Virus record (IMG/VR): IMGVR_UViG_3300027805_000022
Span: 1 to 45,446 of that record
Direction: 5' to 3' (one strand)
Length of the DNA stretch: 45,446 nucleotides
Source: a virus
The notes beneath the pieces are model-generated. The model searched no databases. It saw nothing but the letters and a program-made list of their open reading frames with translations, and had not been told where the DNA came from. Below, piece by piece: positions 27,235 through 35,736 of this stretch; within the stretch, counting starts at the first letter, position 1, and every line of letters starts with the position of its first letter. The translations under genes and the position numbers were made by a program.

Positions 27235-29103
27235 TCAACGACTAACTTCTTCCCAATCCATAGAAGCAAACATACCAGATCCATTTACGGTATCTGTTGC
27301 AGCAACTAAAGTTAATTCAAAAGGAGTTTTTGTTAAATTATTTCGTTCTAATTGAAACTTAAACAAAGCTTCTTTTAAAACGTCTAAATTTGGTGAAGCT
27401 TGATTAGAAGCATTTAAAAATCCACTTGCTAAAATTCTTCCTCCTGCATAGCTTGTTCCTGTAATATCGTATTGAATTGCACTATCAACCCCTGCATCAA
27501 CCCAACTTCCTCCTGTTGTGACCCCACTTGCTCTAACCTGCCAGTTATAGTTTATGCCATTTCCTTGTCCAAGTATTGATAAAGCCGTTAAAATAATAAT
27601 TGCATCAAGTCTGTCTGGAGTTGTTTTTAAGCGAATTGAAATAATTGGATAAAACGTACCCGCTACCGCAAACGTTCTTGGTGCAGTTATTGGAATAGAG
27701 ACTGCTTGTTGTAATCCTCTTAATTCATAACCACCTTCGGAAATAACAGTAGAACATATTTGTTTTAATGTTTTAGATCCACCTGTTGTAGCTGCTTTAT
27801 TAATAATCTCATATCTTAAAGGCAATGAAGCGGTAGTAATATAAGTTGAATCTATAATATTAGCATGATGGAATGAGTGACAAACAATAAACTGTCCATT
27901 AATACAAAAACCAACTCTTACAGTTCCTACTCCCAACCATTCAATATCCGTCCAAATAATTTGAGCTTTGGTTATATCTAAAACCAGACCAGAAGAACCA
28001 GTTCCATCTAGCTTATCTCCATTCCAATTAGATCGAGAAATTACACTATCTACAATAGAACCAGTGACAATGGATCTTTTAACTATACTAATATTGCCAT
28101 CATCTAACTGAAAGTATATTCCATTCTGATCTCCAAAATATCCTACCCTCTGTCTTAAATTGGTAGCAGAAGAAGCCATGACGAATGTATTCATGACAAG
28201 CAAGGATTTACCGGGTTGATAGGAAAATACCTTTGTTGTTTCTCTTATCGCACTTGCTCCTGCCGTATTAGTAACATTTAATTCCATCAATCCCTGTGAT
28301 GCATTGAATGAAACCGAACCTCCATTCGCGGATAGGGTAGACCACAAATTATTATCCCTGTAACGATGAGAAGAATCGAACAAAGTCATAGGGGAAGACA
28401 CTCTTAATCTACCAAATGCATCCAGCTGAGTTGGTTGTGGTAACGTAGTAACTTGAGTAACTGGATTTAAAATGGTTATTCCTGTCAATTGATTAGTAAT
28501 ACTAATAGCAGTTAATTGTGTTGGAAAATTTAAAACATTAACCGATGTTATTGGATTTAAAATGGTTATTCCTGTCAATTGATTAGTAATACTAATAGCA
28601 GTTAATTGTGTTGGAAAATTTAAAACATTAACCGATGTTATTGGATTTAAAATGGTTACAGATCCAGATATTGGAAATGTATTAGATGCCTTTACTGTAA
28701 CAATATTTGTTATATCTACAGAAGATATAGGATTAGTATTATAAACTTTAAGTGCGCTTAAAGGAGCATATACCGATGCAAAATTTCCTAATCTATCACC
28801 AATGGTTACATCATCTTCGGAAGATTCTAAATCTTGACTTATAACTCTTAATGCACCAATTCCAATTCCAACTGGCACAACATCCGCTTTTAATCCAGTA
28901 TCGGAATCTAATATATGTACCGAACCTATGTCTAGGTCACTAGCAGATAAACTAATGTTTATATCTGAAAAATTAGTTATGTAAGATGCTTGCGCAAAAA
29001 GCTCTCTACCAGCATTATTATCAACATGAATCCAGCTGTTATTATAACCTACATTACAATTAAGTGGGGCAGAAGAAACATCGTTTTTTAAAGTATATGA
29101 CAT
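27235..29103 (-). CDS. virion protein, tail-fibre/capsid-decoration type
   Basis: 622 residues. The N-terminal 200 are beta-repeat rich, with 30-residue units (V-T-I-L-N-P-I-T-S-V-N-V-L-N) repeated from a 90-bp DNA repeat. Then D-A-F-G-R-L-R-V-S-S-P-M-T-L-F-D-S begins a domain known to me from structural proteins of T4-like and marine phages, with Y-Q-P-G-K-S-L-L and G-Y-F-G-D-Q-N-G. The C-terminal part (about 400-622) is strand-rich. Likely a surface-exposed virion protein. Confidence 0.85.
   Translation of the reverse strand: MSYTLKNDVSSAPLNCNVGYNNSWIHVDNNAGRELFAQASYITNFSDINISLSASDLDIGSVHILDSDTGLKADVVPVGIGIGALRVISQDLESSEDDVTIGDRLGNFASVYAPLSALKVYNTNPISSVDITNIVTVKASNTFPISGSVTILNPITSVNVLNFPTQLTAISITNQLTGITILNPITSVNVLNFPTQLTAISITNQLTGITILNPVTQVTTLPQPTQLDAFGRLRVSSPMTLFDSSHRYRDNNLWSTLSANGGSVSFNASQGLMELNVTNTAGASAIRETTKVFSYQPGKSLLVMNTFVMASSATNLRQRVGYFGDQNGIYFQLDDGNISIVKRSIVTGSIVDSVISRSNWNGDKLDGTGSSGLVLDITKAQIIWTDIEWLGVGTVRVGFCINGQFIVCHSFHHANIIDSTYITTASLPLRYEIINKAATTGGSKTLKQICSTVISEGGYELRGLQQAVSIPITAPRTFAVAGTFYPIISIRLKTTPDRLDAIIILTALSILGQGNGINYNWQVRASGVTTGGSWVDAGVDSAIQYDITGTSYAGGRILASGFLNASNQASPNLDVLKEALFKFQLERNNLTKTPFELTLVAATDTVNGSGMFASMDWEEVSR
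28463..28642. repeat. two perfect 90-bp tandem repeats inside the virion gene
   Basis: Units begin at 28463 and 28553 (GGATTTAAAATGG...), and a third partial unit starts at 28643. Each encodes 30 residues. The two copies are identical at every base, so they are recent or kept alike by recombination; copy number may vary between isolates. Confidence 0.95.
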
Positions 29104-29122
29104 TTCATATACTTACAAAAAA

Positions 29123-29326
29123 TTATTCTTTAATCCCAACAACAAGTTCTTTCCAAGAAAGAAAATTTTCCAAATCTTCTGGCTTATCCCAACCAAAAAA
29201 CCAAAATTTTTCTTTTCTATATTGAGCTATTTCTAAATGGTTATTTCCATCTTTATCTTTTTCACTAGTCTCTACTAGATATAAAAACTCTTCTTTTGGT
29301 ATAGGATTATCAATTCTCAATGACAT
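29123..29326 (-). CDS. hypothetical small protein
   Basis: About 67 residues from ATG at 29326 (MSLRIDNPIPKEEFLYL), with an aromatic cluster F-W-F-F-G-W-D-K-P-E-D. A GTG five codons upstream is a possible start, but TATAAATATG here overlaps it. Not recognised. Confidence 0.75.
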   Translation of the reverse strand: MSLRIDNPIPKEEFLYLVETSEKDKDGNNHLEIAQYRKEKFWFFGWDKPEDLENFLSWKELVVGIKE

Positions 29327-29328
29327 AT

Positions 29329-29508
29329 TTATATTATACACAACTCACAAACATTATCAACAATCTTTATAACTTTAGCAAAGTATTTTTGACCATTATG
29401 AGAAAATTTTATATTATCTCCTTTATATAAAACCACCTCTAAATTGGAATTGTTTAAATTTATATAAAATTTACCATTTTCTTTAAAAATTAAATTATCA
29501 AACATCAT
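29329..29508 (-). CDS. 59-residue small beta-rich protein
   Basis: MMFDNLIFKENGKFYINLNN, then VLYKGDNIKFSHNGQKYFAK: a compact strand-rich protein with a C-x-x-C end (CELC). It overlaps the upstream gene by 11 nt. Two ATGs (29508 and 29505) are possible starts. Function unknown. Confidence 0.68.
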   Translation of the reverse strand: MMFDNLIFKENGKFYINLNNSNLEVVLYKGDNIKFSHNGQKYFAKVIKIVDNVCELCII

Positions 29509-29695
29509 ATTTTTTTTCTAAAAATTTGCAAACAGAGAACACTACAATATTGTAAAAAATAATACCAAAACATAAACATAAAAAAAAATTAAAAACTAAA
29601 AATGTGAAATTTGAAAAAGATGTAACTAAACATAAAACTATAGTAGAAATAAGAGATAAAAAAAATATCATTAATATTAGTAGTATATATTTCAT
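29498..29695 (-). CDS. small membrane protein, two helices
   Basis: About 65 residues from ATG at 29695 (MKYILLILMIFFLSLIS); two hydrophobic segments (about 2-22 and 29-52) joined by a short polar loop. A GTG at 29731 would add 12 residues. Function unknown. Confidence 0.65.
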   Translation of the reverse strand: MKYILLILMIFFLSLISTIVLCLVTSFSNFTFLVFNFFLCLCFGIIFYNIVVFSVCKFLEKKYDV

Positions 29696-29742
29696 CTCAT
29701 GGAATAAATATTTTTTAATATTTACAATCACAACACAAATAA

Positions 29743-30429
29743 ATGAATAAATTAAATGAAAATATTTGGAAAAACAGTAAACGAATAGATTCGGATGTTA
29801 AAGAAAGACTATTAAATGTAGCTAAAATATTTTTAAAAAATATAGAAACTGCAATAGAAATTAAAAATATATTTTTCACTGGTTCTCTCGCAACTTATGT
29901 TTGGAATAATTTAAGTGACATAGATTTACATATAATAGTTGATGTATTAGATGAAAAATGTATGGATACGGTTTCGGATTATTTTGATACTAGAAGTAAA
30001 ATTTTTAATAAAGAACACGATATTTTTATTAGAGGTTATAAGGTTGAGGTGAATATTAAAACAGAAGAAACCGAACTAACCGGAAAAGCTATTTACGATT
30101 TAATAAAAGACGAATGGTATATAAAACCAATCAAACCTACCAGAACAATGGATGATCATGAAGTTTTAACATTGGTTTCCAGAATCCAATATGAAATAGA
30201 AGATGCTATAAATAACAAAAGAGATATAGATGTATTAAAGGATTTAAGAAAAAAAATTAAAAAAATTAGAGTCGATGGATTAAAAGAAGAAGGAGAATAT
30301 TCTGTTGGTAATCTTACATTTAAAAATTTAAGAAATAGTGGATATATTAAAAGATTAATGGATCACAATAAAGAAATACAAGATGATATGTTATCTTTGG
30401 AAAGTTTTAAAGATTATTTGTATAGATAA
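29743..30429 (+). CDS. nucleotidyltransferase-fold protein
   Basis: 228 residues. F-F-T-G-S-L-A-T-Y-V-W near residue 44, then S-D-I-D-L-H-I-I-V-D near 58, and V-E-V-N-I-K near 108 give the G-S...D-x-D...D/E pattern of the polymerase-beta nucleotidyltransferase fold. The C-terminus is helical. Relatives occur beside late genes in T4-like phages. The substrate could be tRNA, protein or small molecules. No tag. Preceded by an AAATAAATG late-like box. Confidence 0.85.
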   Translation: MNKLNENIWKNSKRIDSDVKERLLNVAKIFLKNIETAIEIKNIFFTGSLATYVWNNLSDIDLHIIVDVLDEKCMDTVSDYFDTRSKIFNKEHDIFIRGYKVEVNIKTEETELTGKAIYDLIKDEWYIKPIKPTRTMDDHEVLTLVSRIQYEIEDAINNKRDIDVLKDLRKKIKKIRVDGLKEEGEYSVGNLTFKNLRNSGYIKRLMDHNKEIQDDMLSLESFKDYLYR

Positions 30430-30557
30430 CTAACTTTTCCGTTTTTATTTTTTACTTCTTTTTTATCAATTACTTTTTTCCATGAAATTTCATCGAAGTT
30501 TTTATTAAACTTTTTTTTGTTTACTGGTCTTGGATCGTCACCTTTTCCTGCGCTCAT
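30414..30557 (-). CDS. 47-residue MSxGKGDxPRP-type small phage protein
   Basis: MSAGKGDDPRPVNKKKFNKN, then W-K-K-V-I: this start and basic short body match a widespread phage protein of unknown role. The ATG is 8 nt after a consensus TATAAT box. It overlaps the end of the plus-strand gene by 16 nt. Confidence 0.8.
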   Translation of the reverse strand: MSAGKGDDPRPVNKKKFNKNFDEISWKKVIDKKEVKNKNGKVSYLYK

Positions 30558-30565
30558 ATAAAAAA

Positions 30566-30593
30566 ATTATAATATATTTTTGAAAAAAATCAA
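30566..30593 (-). promoter_or_regulatory. early-type promoter with consensus TATAAT
   Basis: TTGATT (30588-30593), 16 nt spacer, TATAAT (30566-30571), then 8 nt to ATG at 30557. Confidence 0.75.
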
Positions 30594-30631
30594 TATTAAT
30601 GTATCAATAAATTTCTCATGATTTTTTATAT

Positions 30632-30877
30632 TTATTTTTTTAAATTCAAAATGTCGGTTAATTGTTTATTTAATTTTAAAGAATTTGCAACACTCAAATA
30701 AATCAAAATACCACCAAAAGAAAACTTAATAAGAGTGTCTTCTAAAACTTCTCCCGATTCATCCAAAACCTCCTCAACAGAAAAAGAAGGTGTGACAAAG
30801 CCTTCTCCCTTTTTTCTTCTCTTTCGGGTTTCTTCGGACTTTAACCTCTTGTTCCAATTTGTTTTTTTTGGCGACAT
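30632..30877 (-). CDS. hypothetical protein, basic N-terminus
   Basis: 81 residues. Residues 1-27 are very basic (KKTNWNKRLKSEETRKRRKK), like a nucleic-acid-binding tail; the rest is a strand-rich domain with a hydrophobic stretch (FSFGGILIYLSVANSL). A late-type AAGTATATATG lies upstream. Not recognised. Confidence 0.75.
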   Translation of the reverse strand: MSPKKTNWNKRLKSEETRKRRKKGEGFVTPSFSVEEVLDESGEVLEDTLIKFSFGGILIYLSVANSLKLNKQLTDILNLKK

Positions 30878-30915
30878 ATTATTATCATATATACTTATTT
30901 GTTTTTGATAATAAA

Positions 30916-31572
30916 TTAATTAACCTTATAAAAATCATCCCAAACTGACTCACTAAGACCAAAATCAACCAATACTACTGTTGGAACACCTTCTCTAATA
31001 ACTTCGCCGTAGGAATTTACCCTCCCAAAGTCACCCGGATACTTCATTCCAAAATTCATAATCATATCCGTTAATGAATTTAAAAATTCATTGTCATTTA
31101 CTTTCTGACTAAATTCGTCGTGTAATTCTTTTAATTGTTGAGAATTTAAATATTTTCTTCTGGAACTATTATTCAATGTTTCCATTACACGAAGAATATC
31201 TTGAACTTCATTTAAACTTATTCCGGTTAATTGTTTAAATCTATTTGGTGTTAATTTTTTAGCCAATTCCATTTCAACCCAAAAGTGATCATCGTTTGTA
31301 TCAAATATCTTTGCAACTATATCAGACATTCTTTGCAATCCCCAATCCGATTCTATTGAATTTTGACCGATTCCCTTTTTATTCTTGGCTATTTTTAAAA
31401 CTTTTTCTTCATCAACCTTATATACAACTCTGGCACTACCGGAAGATATTTTCTGCAATCTTTCATTAGCATATTTCAATTTACCATTATATGATTTAAT
31501 GTTATTAAATTCTTCAAAAGAAAAACTTACAGGATAAGCCATTTCCTTTATATATTGTTTAAAAGATTTCAT
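30916..31572 (-). CDS. tagged protein-kinase-like protein
   Basis: 218 residues. The start MKSFKQYIKEMAYPVSF has I-K-E ending at residue 10, the position of the cut in the main tag. The body shows kinase-like parts: a Gly-rich loop S-S-G-S-A-R-V-V-Y-K-V near 43-53, V-L-K-I-A-K near 58 (Lys), P-G-D-F-G-R-V-N near 180, and V-V-L-V-D-F-G-L-S-E near 204 (the D-F-G-like motif). It is short, ending soon after the D-F-G, so it may be a small-molecule or protein kinase fold of unusual size. ATGA overlap upstream. Confidence 0.82.
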   Translation of the reverse strand: MKSFKQYIKEMAYPVSFSFEEFNNIKSYNGKLKYANERLQKISSGSARVVYKVDEEKVLKIAKNKKGIGQNSIESDWGLQRMSDIVAKIFDTNDDHFWVEMELAKKLTPNRFKQLTGISLNEVQDILRVMETLNNSSRRKYLNSQQLKELHDEFSQKVNDNEFLNSLTDMIMNFGMKYPGDFGRVNSYGEVIREGVPTVVLVDFGLSESVWDDFYKVN

Positions 31573-32915
31573 ATAGAAGTTTTTGGTTTGTTTCTTTCGT
31601 AAAAATAATAATATATTTGTATTATAGGAAACATTTCTCTTAATAATTCATCATGAACATTATCGTTTTCACTATCGGAAGAATAACTTAAAATTAATTT
31701 ATTTGCTGTCATATCTATCTCATTTAATTTATCGTTTAAAACCGAAGTATTTGAAACAGCATTGAAAAATTTTGATATATCGCTATTTTTATTATTCAAT
31801 TCCTTTCTTATTTGTTCTTTATTAATACTATTGAAATATAATTTATCTTCAAATATATTCCCTAATGCATCGACTGGTATTTTAATGTTTACTGTTGAAT
31901 TAAAAATTAATATATTGTTTTTAACCTGCGCACTATACGATAAACTTGTAAAATTATCTGATATTGTTGCTCTTCTTAGAAAAGTTTTAAATTTATCTGT
32001 TACTTCTCTTGCTTTATCTAAAAACTCCAATCTTCTATCCTTTAACAAATCTTCTTCGGTTCTATCTAAATTTGGATATTCGGAATAATCTCCTGTATAT
32101 AAACCTTTTAAATAAACAAATCCTTTTTTATTTTTTACTTTTGAATTGAAGTTTTCGGTAGCCCAATCAGTAGCAAAGGTTTTAAATTTTTCTATTTTTG
32201 CGCCATATTTATTTGGTCCAACTGCATATGCCAACTCTTGCTCTTTATTAACCATTGGTCTTAATAAAATTCTAGATAGTGGTTTTTTCAATGCTATCTT
32301 ACCGTTTTCTCTTAATTCAGATTTAGGAACCAAATATAATACAATAGAACCTTTAGAAACATCCGCACTTAATGCACACTTCATTTCACCACCTTCTAAA
32401 TTCATACAAGATGTCCAACTTCTATCAGTAGATGCTCCATATATATCATATGGATGTCGAGAAACTACAACAACCATTTCGTTTGATGTTATGTTTTTTA
32501 TTGGATCAGATTTATACATTTCGACTTCTTCGGTGGTTTTTATTTTACCACCTTTTTTTGTGATCAGTTCTGTCTCTTGTCCAAATTTATTTAATATTTT
32601 TCCTATGTTATATACATTTTTATCATTTTGTTTATAACATATTCCTTTTATATAATCGGATATATTTTTAATATAATAGTTATACTGTTCTAATAATTCA
32701 TTTATTTTATAAAAAGTACTTGTTGGATCAGTCTTAATATTTGAATAATCTTTTTCTACATCTAAATCAAAATCATATATAAGTCTATCCTTATTACCAA
32801 AAACATCATTTACCTGTTTGTTTATATATGCCCCGCTTTTTTTTCGGGTCATATTTTTCTCTTTTGCAACAGAAAGAGAAATAGCTTCTAGAAAATAATC
32901 TTTAAAAGAGATCAT
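31569..32915 (-). CDS. tagged phage protein with TDRSWTSCMNL motif, unknown function
   Basis: About 448 residues from ATG at 32915 (MISFKDYFLEAISLSV), which overlaps the upstream stop as ATGA; the E at residue 10 fits the tag position, with F-L-E in place of L-L-E. Near residue 170, V-V-V-V-S-R-H-P-Y-D-I-Y-G-A-S-T-D-R-S-W then T-S-C-M-N-L is a conserved block that I have seen in T4-like phage proteins without known activity. It reads as an enzyme active site with His, Asp, Arg, Trp and Cys. The rest is helical. Confidence 0.82.
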   Translation of the reverse strand: MISFKDYFLEAISLSVAKEKNMTRKKSGAYINKQVNDVFGNKDRLIYDFDLDVEKDYSNIKTDPTSTFYKINELLEQYNYYIKNISDYIKGICYKQNDKNVYNIGKILNKFGQETELITKKGGKIKTTEEVEMYKSDPIKNITSNEMVVVVSRHPYDIYGASTDRSWTSCMNLEGGEMKCALSADVSKGSIVLYLVPKSELRENGKIALKKPLSRILLRPMVNKEQELAYAVGPNKYGAKIEKFKTFATDWATENFNSKVKNKKGFVYLKGLYTGDYSEYPNLDRTEEDLLKDRRLEFLDKAREVTDKFKTFLRRATISDNFTSLSYSAQVKNNILIFNSTVNIKIPVDALGNIFEDKLYFNSINKEQIRKELNNKNSDISKFFNAVSNTSVLNDKLNEIDMTANKLILSYSSDSENDNVHDELLREMFPIIQIYYYFYERNKPKTSI

Positions 32916-34069
32916 TTTTTCTTTTTCTTTTTTGGTACACAATTAGGAACCATTCTTTTTCCTTTTTTCTTCATCCCTTCTTGTTTATAGTTTTTCCAAC
33001 ATGCTTCGGTAAAAAATTTTTCAAATGATTCTCCGATTCTTTCCCTCGATTTAACAATAATATCGGAATGGTCTTTACTAACGTCTCTTGCATCAACCTT
33101 ACCCCCTAGCATATCAATATACTTATTTATAAGTTCTGTTGATTTTTTATCTTTTTGATAAGGCATGACTTGAGAAATAGATCCATCTGGTAGAGTAATA
33201 CCTATCGGCGTTCTTTCAATTTTACCACCAGCATAGTTTAATTTTTGTGCAACTATATCACACCAAACGTCCCATAGGTTTTTTGAAATATCCATAGAAG
33301 CAGCTTTTTCGAGATAATTTATAAATTGAATATATGCATTTGCTATTTTATAACCAGACTTATCCAACTCTTTTGTTTCTGGATTCTTCTTGGCAGTTTT
33401 CATCTTCAGTTCTATTTCTTTATCTTCATTTTCTTTCTTTGTGAAAAGTTCTTCCGGTGCAACTGCTTTATATACTGCTGAATTTATAGAGTCTATACAT
33501 CCTAGTTTTCCCATCATGAGTTGAACGCAGAAAGCAGCTTTTGTTGGTCCAAGTCCTGATATATTGTTTATTAAAACATACCATATTTCTATAGCTTTAT
33601 TTAAATAGTCTTCCTCTGATAATTTTTTATCTGATTTAGGATCGTAAATTGCAATAATTTTATCATAAATCATTTTCTTTTTTTGCCATAACGATTTAAT
33701 ATATATATTACTAGGTCCGGTAAATGGTGCGGGAACGTTTTCATCTGCAAAATAAGCACCTTTATCATATCTCCAATCTGTAGTTAATGGGCTTTTTTGA
33801 GCTTTCTTATCGGTAGTCATAACCCACATTAAAAAAGAATCAAATCTAAATTTAACATCCATCCATTTTTTCGCTATGGTGTAGAAAACAAAACTTATCA
33901 ATATAGCCATATTTACTTCATTATCAAAAGCAAATGGTTTAATCGATGGATTATGTAAACAGAATCCACTATCACTTGATTGTAAATTTTTTCTTGAATC
34001 TACAACTGCTGCATATGGTTTTCCCGTTGCATCTAAGATTTCTTCGATTAGTAGTTTTATTTTTTTCAT
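32912..34069 (-). CDS. HhH DNA-glycosylase-like protein with phage C-terminal tail
   Basis: 385 residues. Residues 170-192 read I-S-G-L-G-P-T-K-A-A-F-C-V-Q-L-M-M, then G-C-I-D-S: a helix-hairpin-helix followed by Cys-Ile-Asp, as in HhH-GPD base-excision glycosylases (Asp catalytic). The N-terminus MKKIKLLIEEILDATG has L-I-E at 7-9, tag-like. The C-terminus (about 345-385) has the F-T-E-A-C-W...G-M-K-K-K-G-K-R-M-V-P-N-C-V-P sequence found at the ends of varied T4-like and marine phage proteins. Late-type AATAAATA upstream. Confidence 0.82.
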   Translation of the reverse strand: MKKIKLLIEEILDATGKPYAAVVDSRKNLQSSDSGFCLHNPSIKPFAFDNEVNMAILISFVFYTIAKKWMDVKFRFDSFLMWVMTTDKKAQKSPLTTDWRYDKGAYFADENVPAPFTGPSNIYIKSLWQKKKMIYDKIIAIYDPKSDKKLSEEDYLNKAIEIWYVLINNISGLGPTKAAFCVQLMMGKLGCIDSINSAVYKAVAPEELFTKKENEDKEIELKMKTAKKNPETKELDKSGYKIANAYIQFINYLEKAASMDISKNLWDVWCDIVAQKLNYAGGKIERTPIGITLPDGSISQVMPYQKDKKSTELINKYIDMLGGKVDARDVSKDHSDIIVKSRERIGESFEKFFTEACWKNYKQEGMKKKGKRMVPNCVPKKKKKK

Positions 34070-34095
34070 TATATTATCTATCTATTTATTCTAAG

Positions 34096-34491
34096 TTATT
34101 CAGATTTCCAAATACTACGATAATCTTCGCTGTGCTCATCATCAAAATATATATCACTCATTCTGTTTTCTATAGCCAAATTCTTCAATTCTCTTAATTG
34201 TTTTTGATTCGGTTTCATTTTATTATTATGACAATATAATTCGCTTCCAATATATGTCAACCTCATCCAACCTTTTATAAAAAGTAAATCGTATACCTGA
34301 TTTGCAAACATCATATCTTTTGTCGGCATATTGTATCTATCCTGTAAAATTTTTTTACCGGATGAGAAATGACCCTCTCCTTTATTTGAAATTATTTCCC
34401 CTGATGGATTCATCCATGCATACAAAGAACCAGATTCATTTAGAATATCTAAATACAAATTCTCCAGTAGTATTTGGTCTTTGCTTCTCAT
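34096..34491 (-). CDS. tagged protein (LYAWMNPSGE...GWMRL family)
   Basis: 131 residues. Tag MRSKDQILLENLYLDILNES at 1-20 with L-L-E ending at 10. The body begins L-Y-A-W-M-N-P-S-G-E near 23 and has I-K-G-W-M-R-L near 72; this pattern appears in many T4-like phage proteins of unknown function, often alone and untagged. Here it is a fused second part behind the tag. Confidence 0.88.
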   Translation of the reverse strand: MRSKDQILLENLYLDILNESGSLYAWMNPSGEIISNKGEGHFSSGKKILQDRYNMPTKDMMFANQVYDLLFIKGWMRLTYIGSELYCHNNKMKPNQKQLRELKNLAIENRMSDIYFDDEHSEDYRSIWKSE

Positions 34492-34507
34492 TATATTATT
34501 TTAATAT

Positions 34508-35074
34508 TTATGCTTTAAAATTATAACCTTTTCTTTTAAGAATTGTAACAAGCTTACTACCTTCCCACCAACCATCAGGTTTAGCAGAACCAGATTTAAA
34601 ATAGTCTTCATCTTCCAATCCCTTATAATCTTTATCATGATACATTGATGATGGATCGTATGGTGAATATTTCCTCCAATCATATTCTGTATTTGTATCG
34701 TAAAAAACAAATATCACACCATCATTTCTTATTTCATTCCAAGTAACATCTTTTTGGTGTTTATTATTTTTTGATGCTAGACACCACAACATTGCATTTA
34801 CGGCTTTATCAAATGTTTTTTTATCAGCGGCAAAAACAGGAATCTCTCTTTCATCCTTGTATTCGGATTCATCGTCGAAATACCCTTCCTCATCATGAAA
34901 GGTATTTACAAGAGAATCGTCATCTTCCAAACCACCACCAAAAATATCAGAATCTTTTAATGAATATTTAAATTTACTTTTACATGTACCGTGATAAAGA
35001 GTTCTTCCAGTATTTTCTTTTAAAAGAATTCTTTCATAAATACCTTCCAGTAATATTTGGTCTTTGTTTCTCAT
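34508..35074 (-). CDS. tagged ADP-ribosyltransferase-like protein
   Basis: About 188 residues from ATG at 35074 (MRNKDQILLEGIYERILLKE), set by ATGA overlap with the upstream gene. After the tag, T-G-R-T-L-Y-H-G-T near residue 22 is the L-Y-H-G-T start of PARP/Tpt1-like ADP-ribosyltransferases. E-I-P-V-F-A-A-D-K-K-T-F-D-K-A-V near 78 fits the second strand and A-rich helix. The rest is acidic and ends with a basic strand. NAD use is inferred. T4 packages Alt, an ADP-ribosyltransferase, in its head, so this is a close functional parallel. Confidence 0.78.
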   Translation of the reverse strand: MRNKDQILLEGIYERILLKENTGRTLYHGTCKSKFKYSLKDSDIFGGGLEDDDSLVNTFHDEEGYFDDESEYKDEREIPVFAADKKTFDKAVNAMLWCLASKNNKHQKDVTWNEIRNDGVIFVFYDTNTEYDWRKYSPYDPSSMYHDKDYKGLEDEDYFKSGSAKPDGWWEGSKLVTILKRKGYNFKA

Positions 35075-35736
35075 TTTAATCCTTTTATCCACATATAATC
35101 TTCATTGCATGTTGGGTGTTGTTTTAGTATTGCTTCTTCAGAACTAAAAGAAGATATGTTTCCAGACTTTTGAGTGAGAGTTTTTATTGATTTAAAATCA
35201 TCCCTATTCATAACTTCTTTCATAGCATTTATTCTTGTTTTTGTAAAGTCTGGAGTTCCTTTATTATTACTTAATCTTTCATCTCCACACCACCAAGAAG
35301 GCAATCCTTTTTTATAAACATATTCTGGATGTTTGTGTGGGTTGTATGTTACAGATTCCCATGTTCCATTTGATAATTTATTTCTTATTTCATTAAAAGG
35401 AAAATTCACATCAATTAATTGACCATACAATTTTATATATGGTTGCTTGATACCTTTAACTTCACTTCTTATTGTTCTATCTATAAGAGAATGATTTATA
35501 ATACTTTTTACATTTTTAATATGTAAAGTCGAAACATCACCAACATAACCAGCACCATCAACACTTATAGACCATTTCATATAATCGGGATGGTTTTTAC
35601 CAACCTTTATAACAGGATGTATTTCAACCATTTTTCCTATAAATTCTTTACCATCTTCCAAATTTTTTCTTTGAAATTTTTCAAACAATATGAGTTCGTA
35701 TAAATTTTCTAAAATAATTTGGTCCTTATTTTTCAT
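35071..35736 (-). CDS. tagged protein of unknown function
   Basis: 221 residues. The tag MKNKDQIILENLYELILFEK has I-L-E ending at residue 10. The body is strand-rich with V-D-G-A-G-Y-V-G-D-V-S near 66 and W-E-S-V-T-Y-N-P-H-K-H-P near 127, then L-P-S-W-W-C-G-D-E-R. The His/Trp/Cys cluster may be an active site but has no family I know. ATGA overlap on both sides. Confidence 0.85.
   Translation of the reverse strand: MKNKDQIILENLYELILFEKFQRKNLEDGKEFIGKMVEIHPVIKVGKNHPDYMKWSISVDGAGYVGDVSTLHIKNVKSIINHSLIDRTIRSEVKGIKQPYIKLYGQLIDVNFPFNEIRNKLSNGTWESVTYNPHKHPEYVYKKGLPSWWCGDERLSNNKGTPDFTKTRINAMKEVMNRDDFKSIKTLTQKSGNISSFSSEEAILKQHPTCNEDYMWIKGLK

Noticed and set aside
28463-28650. Possible CRISPR-type repeat array
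   Set aside because: The repeats are contiguous, lack spacers, are 90 bp long and keep one reading frame inside a virion gene.
32146-32637. 163-codon plus-strand ORF
   Set aside because: Antisense to the 31569-32915 gene, which has a conserved motif and ATGA links. No ribosome site.
34501-34710. 69-codon minus-strand ORF overlapping the ART-like gene
   Set aside because: It is an alternate frame of the tagged ART-like gene with no ribosome site and no tag.
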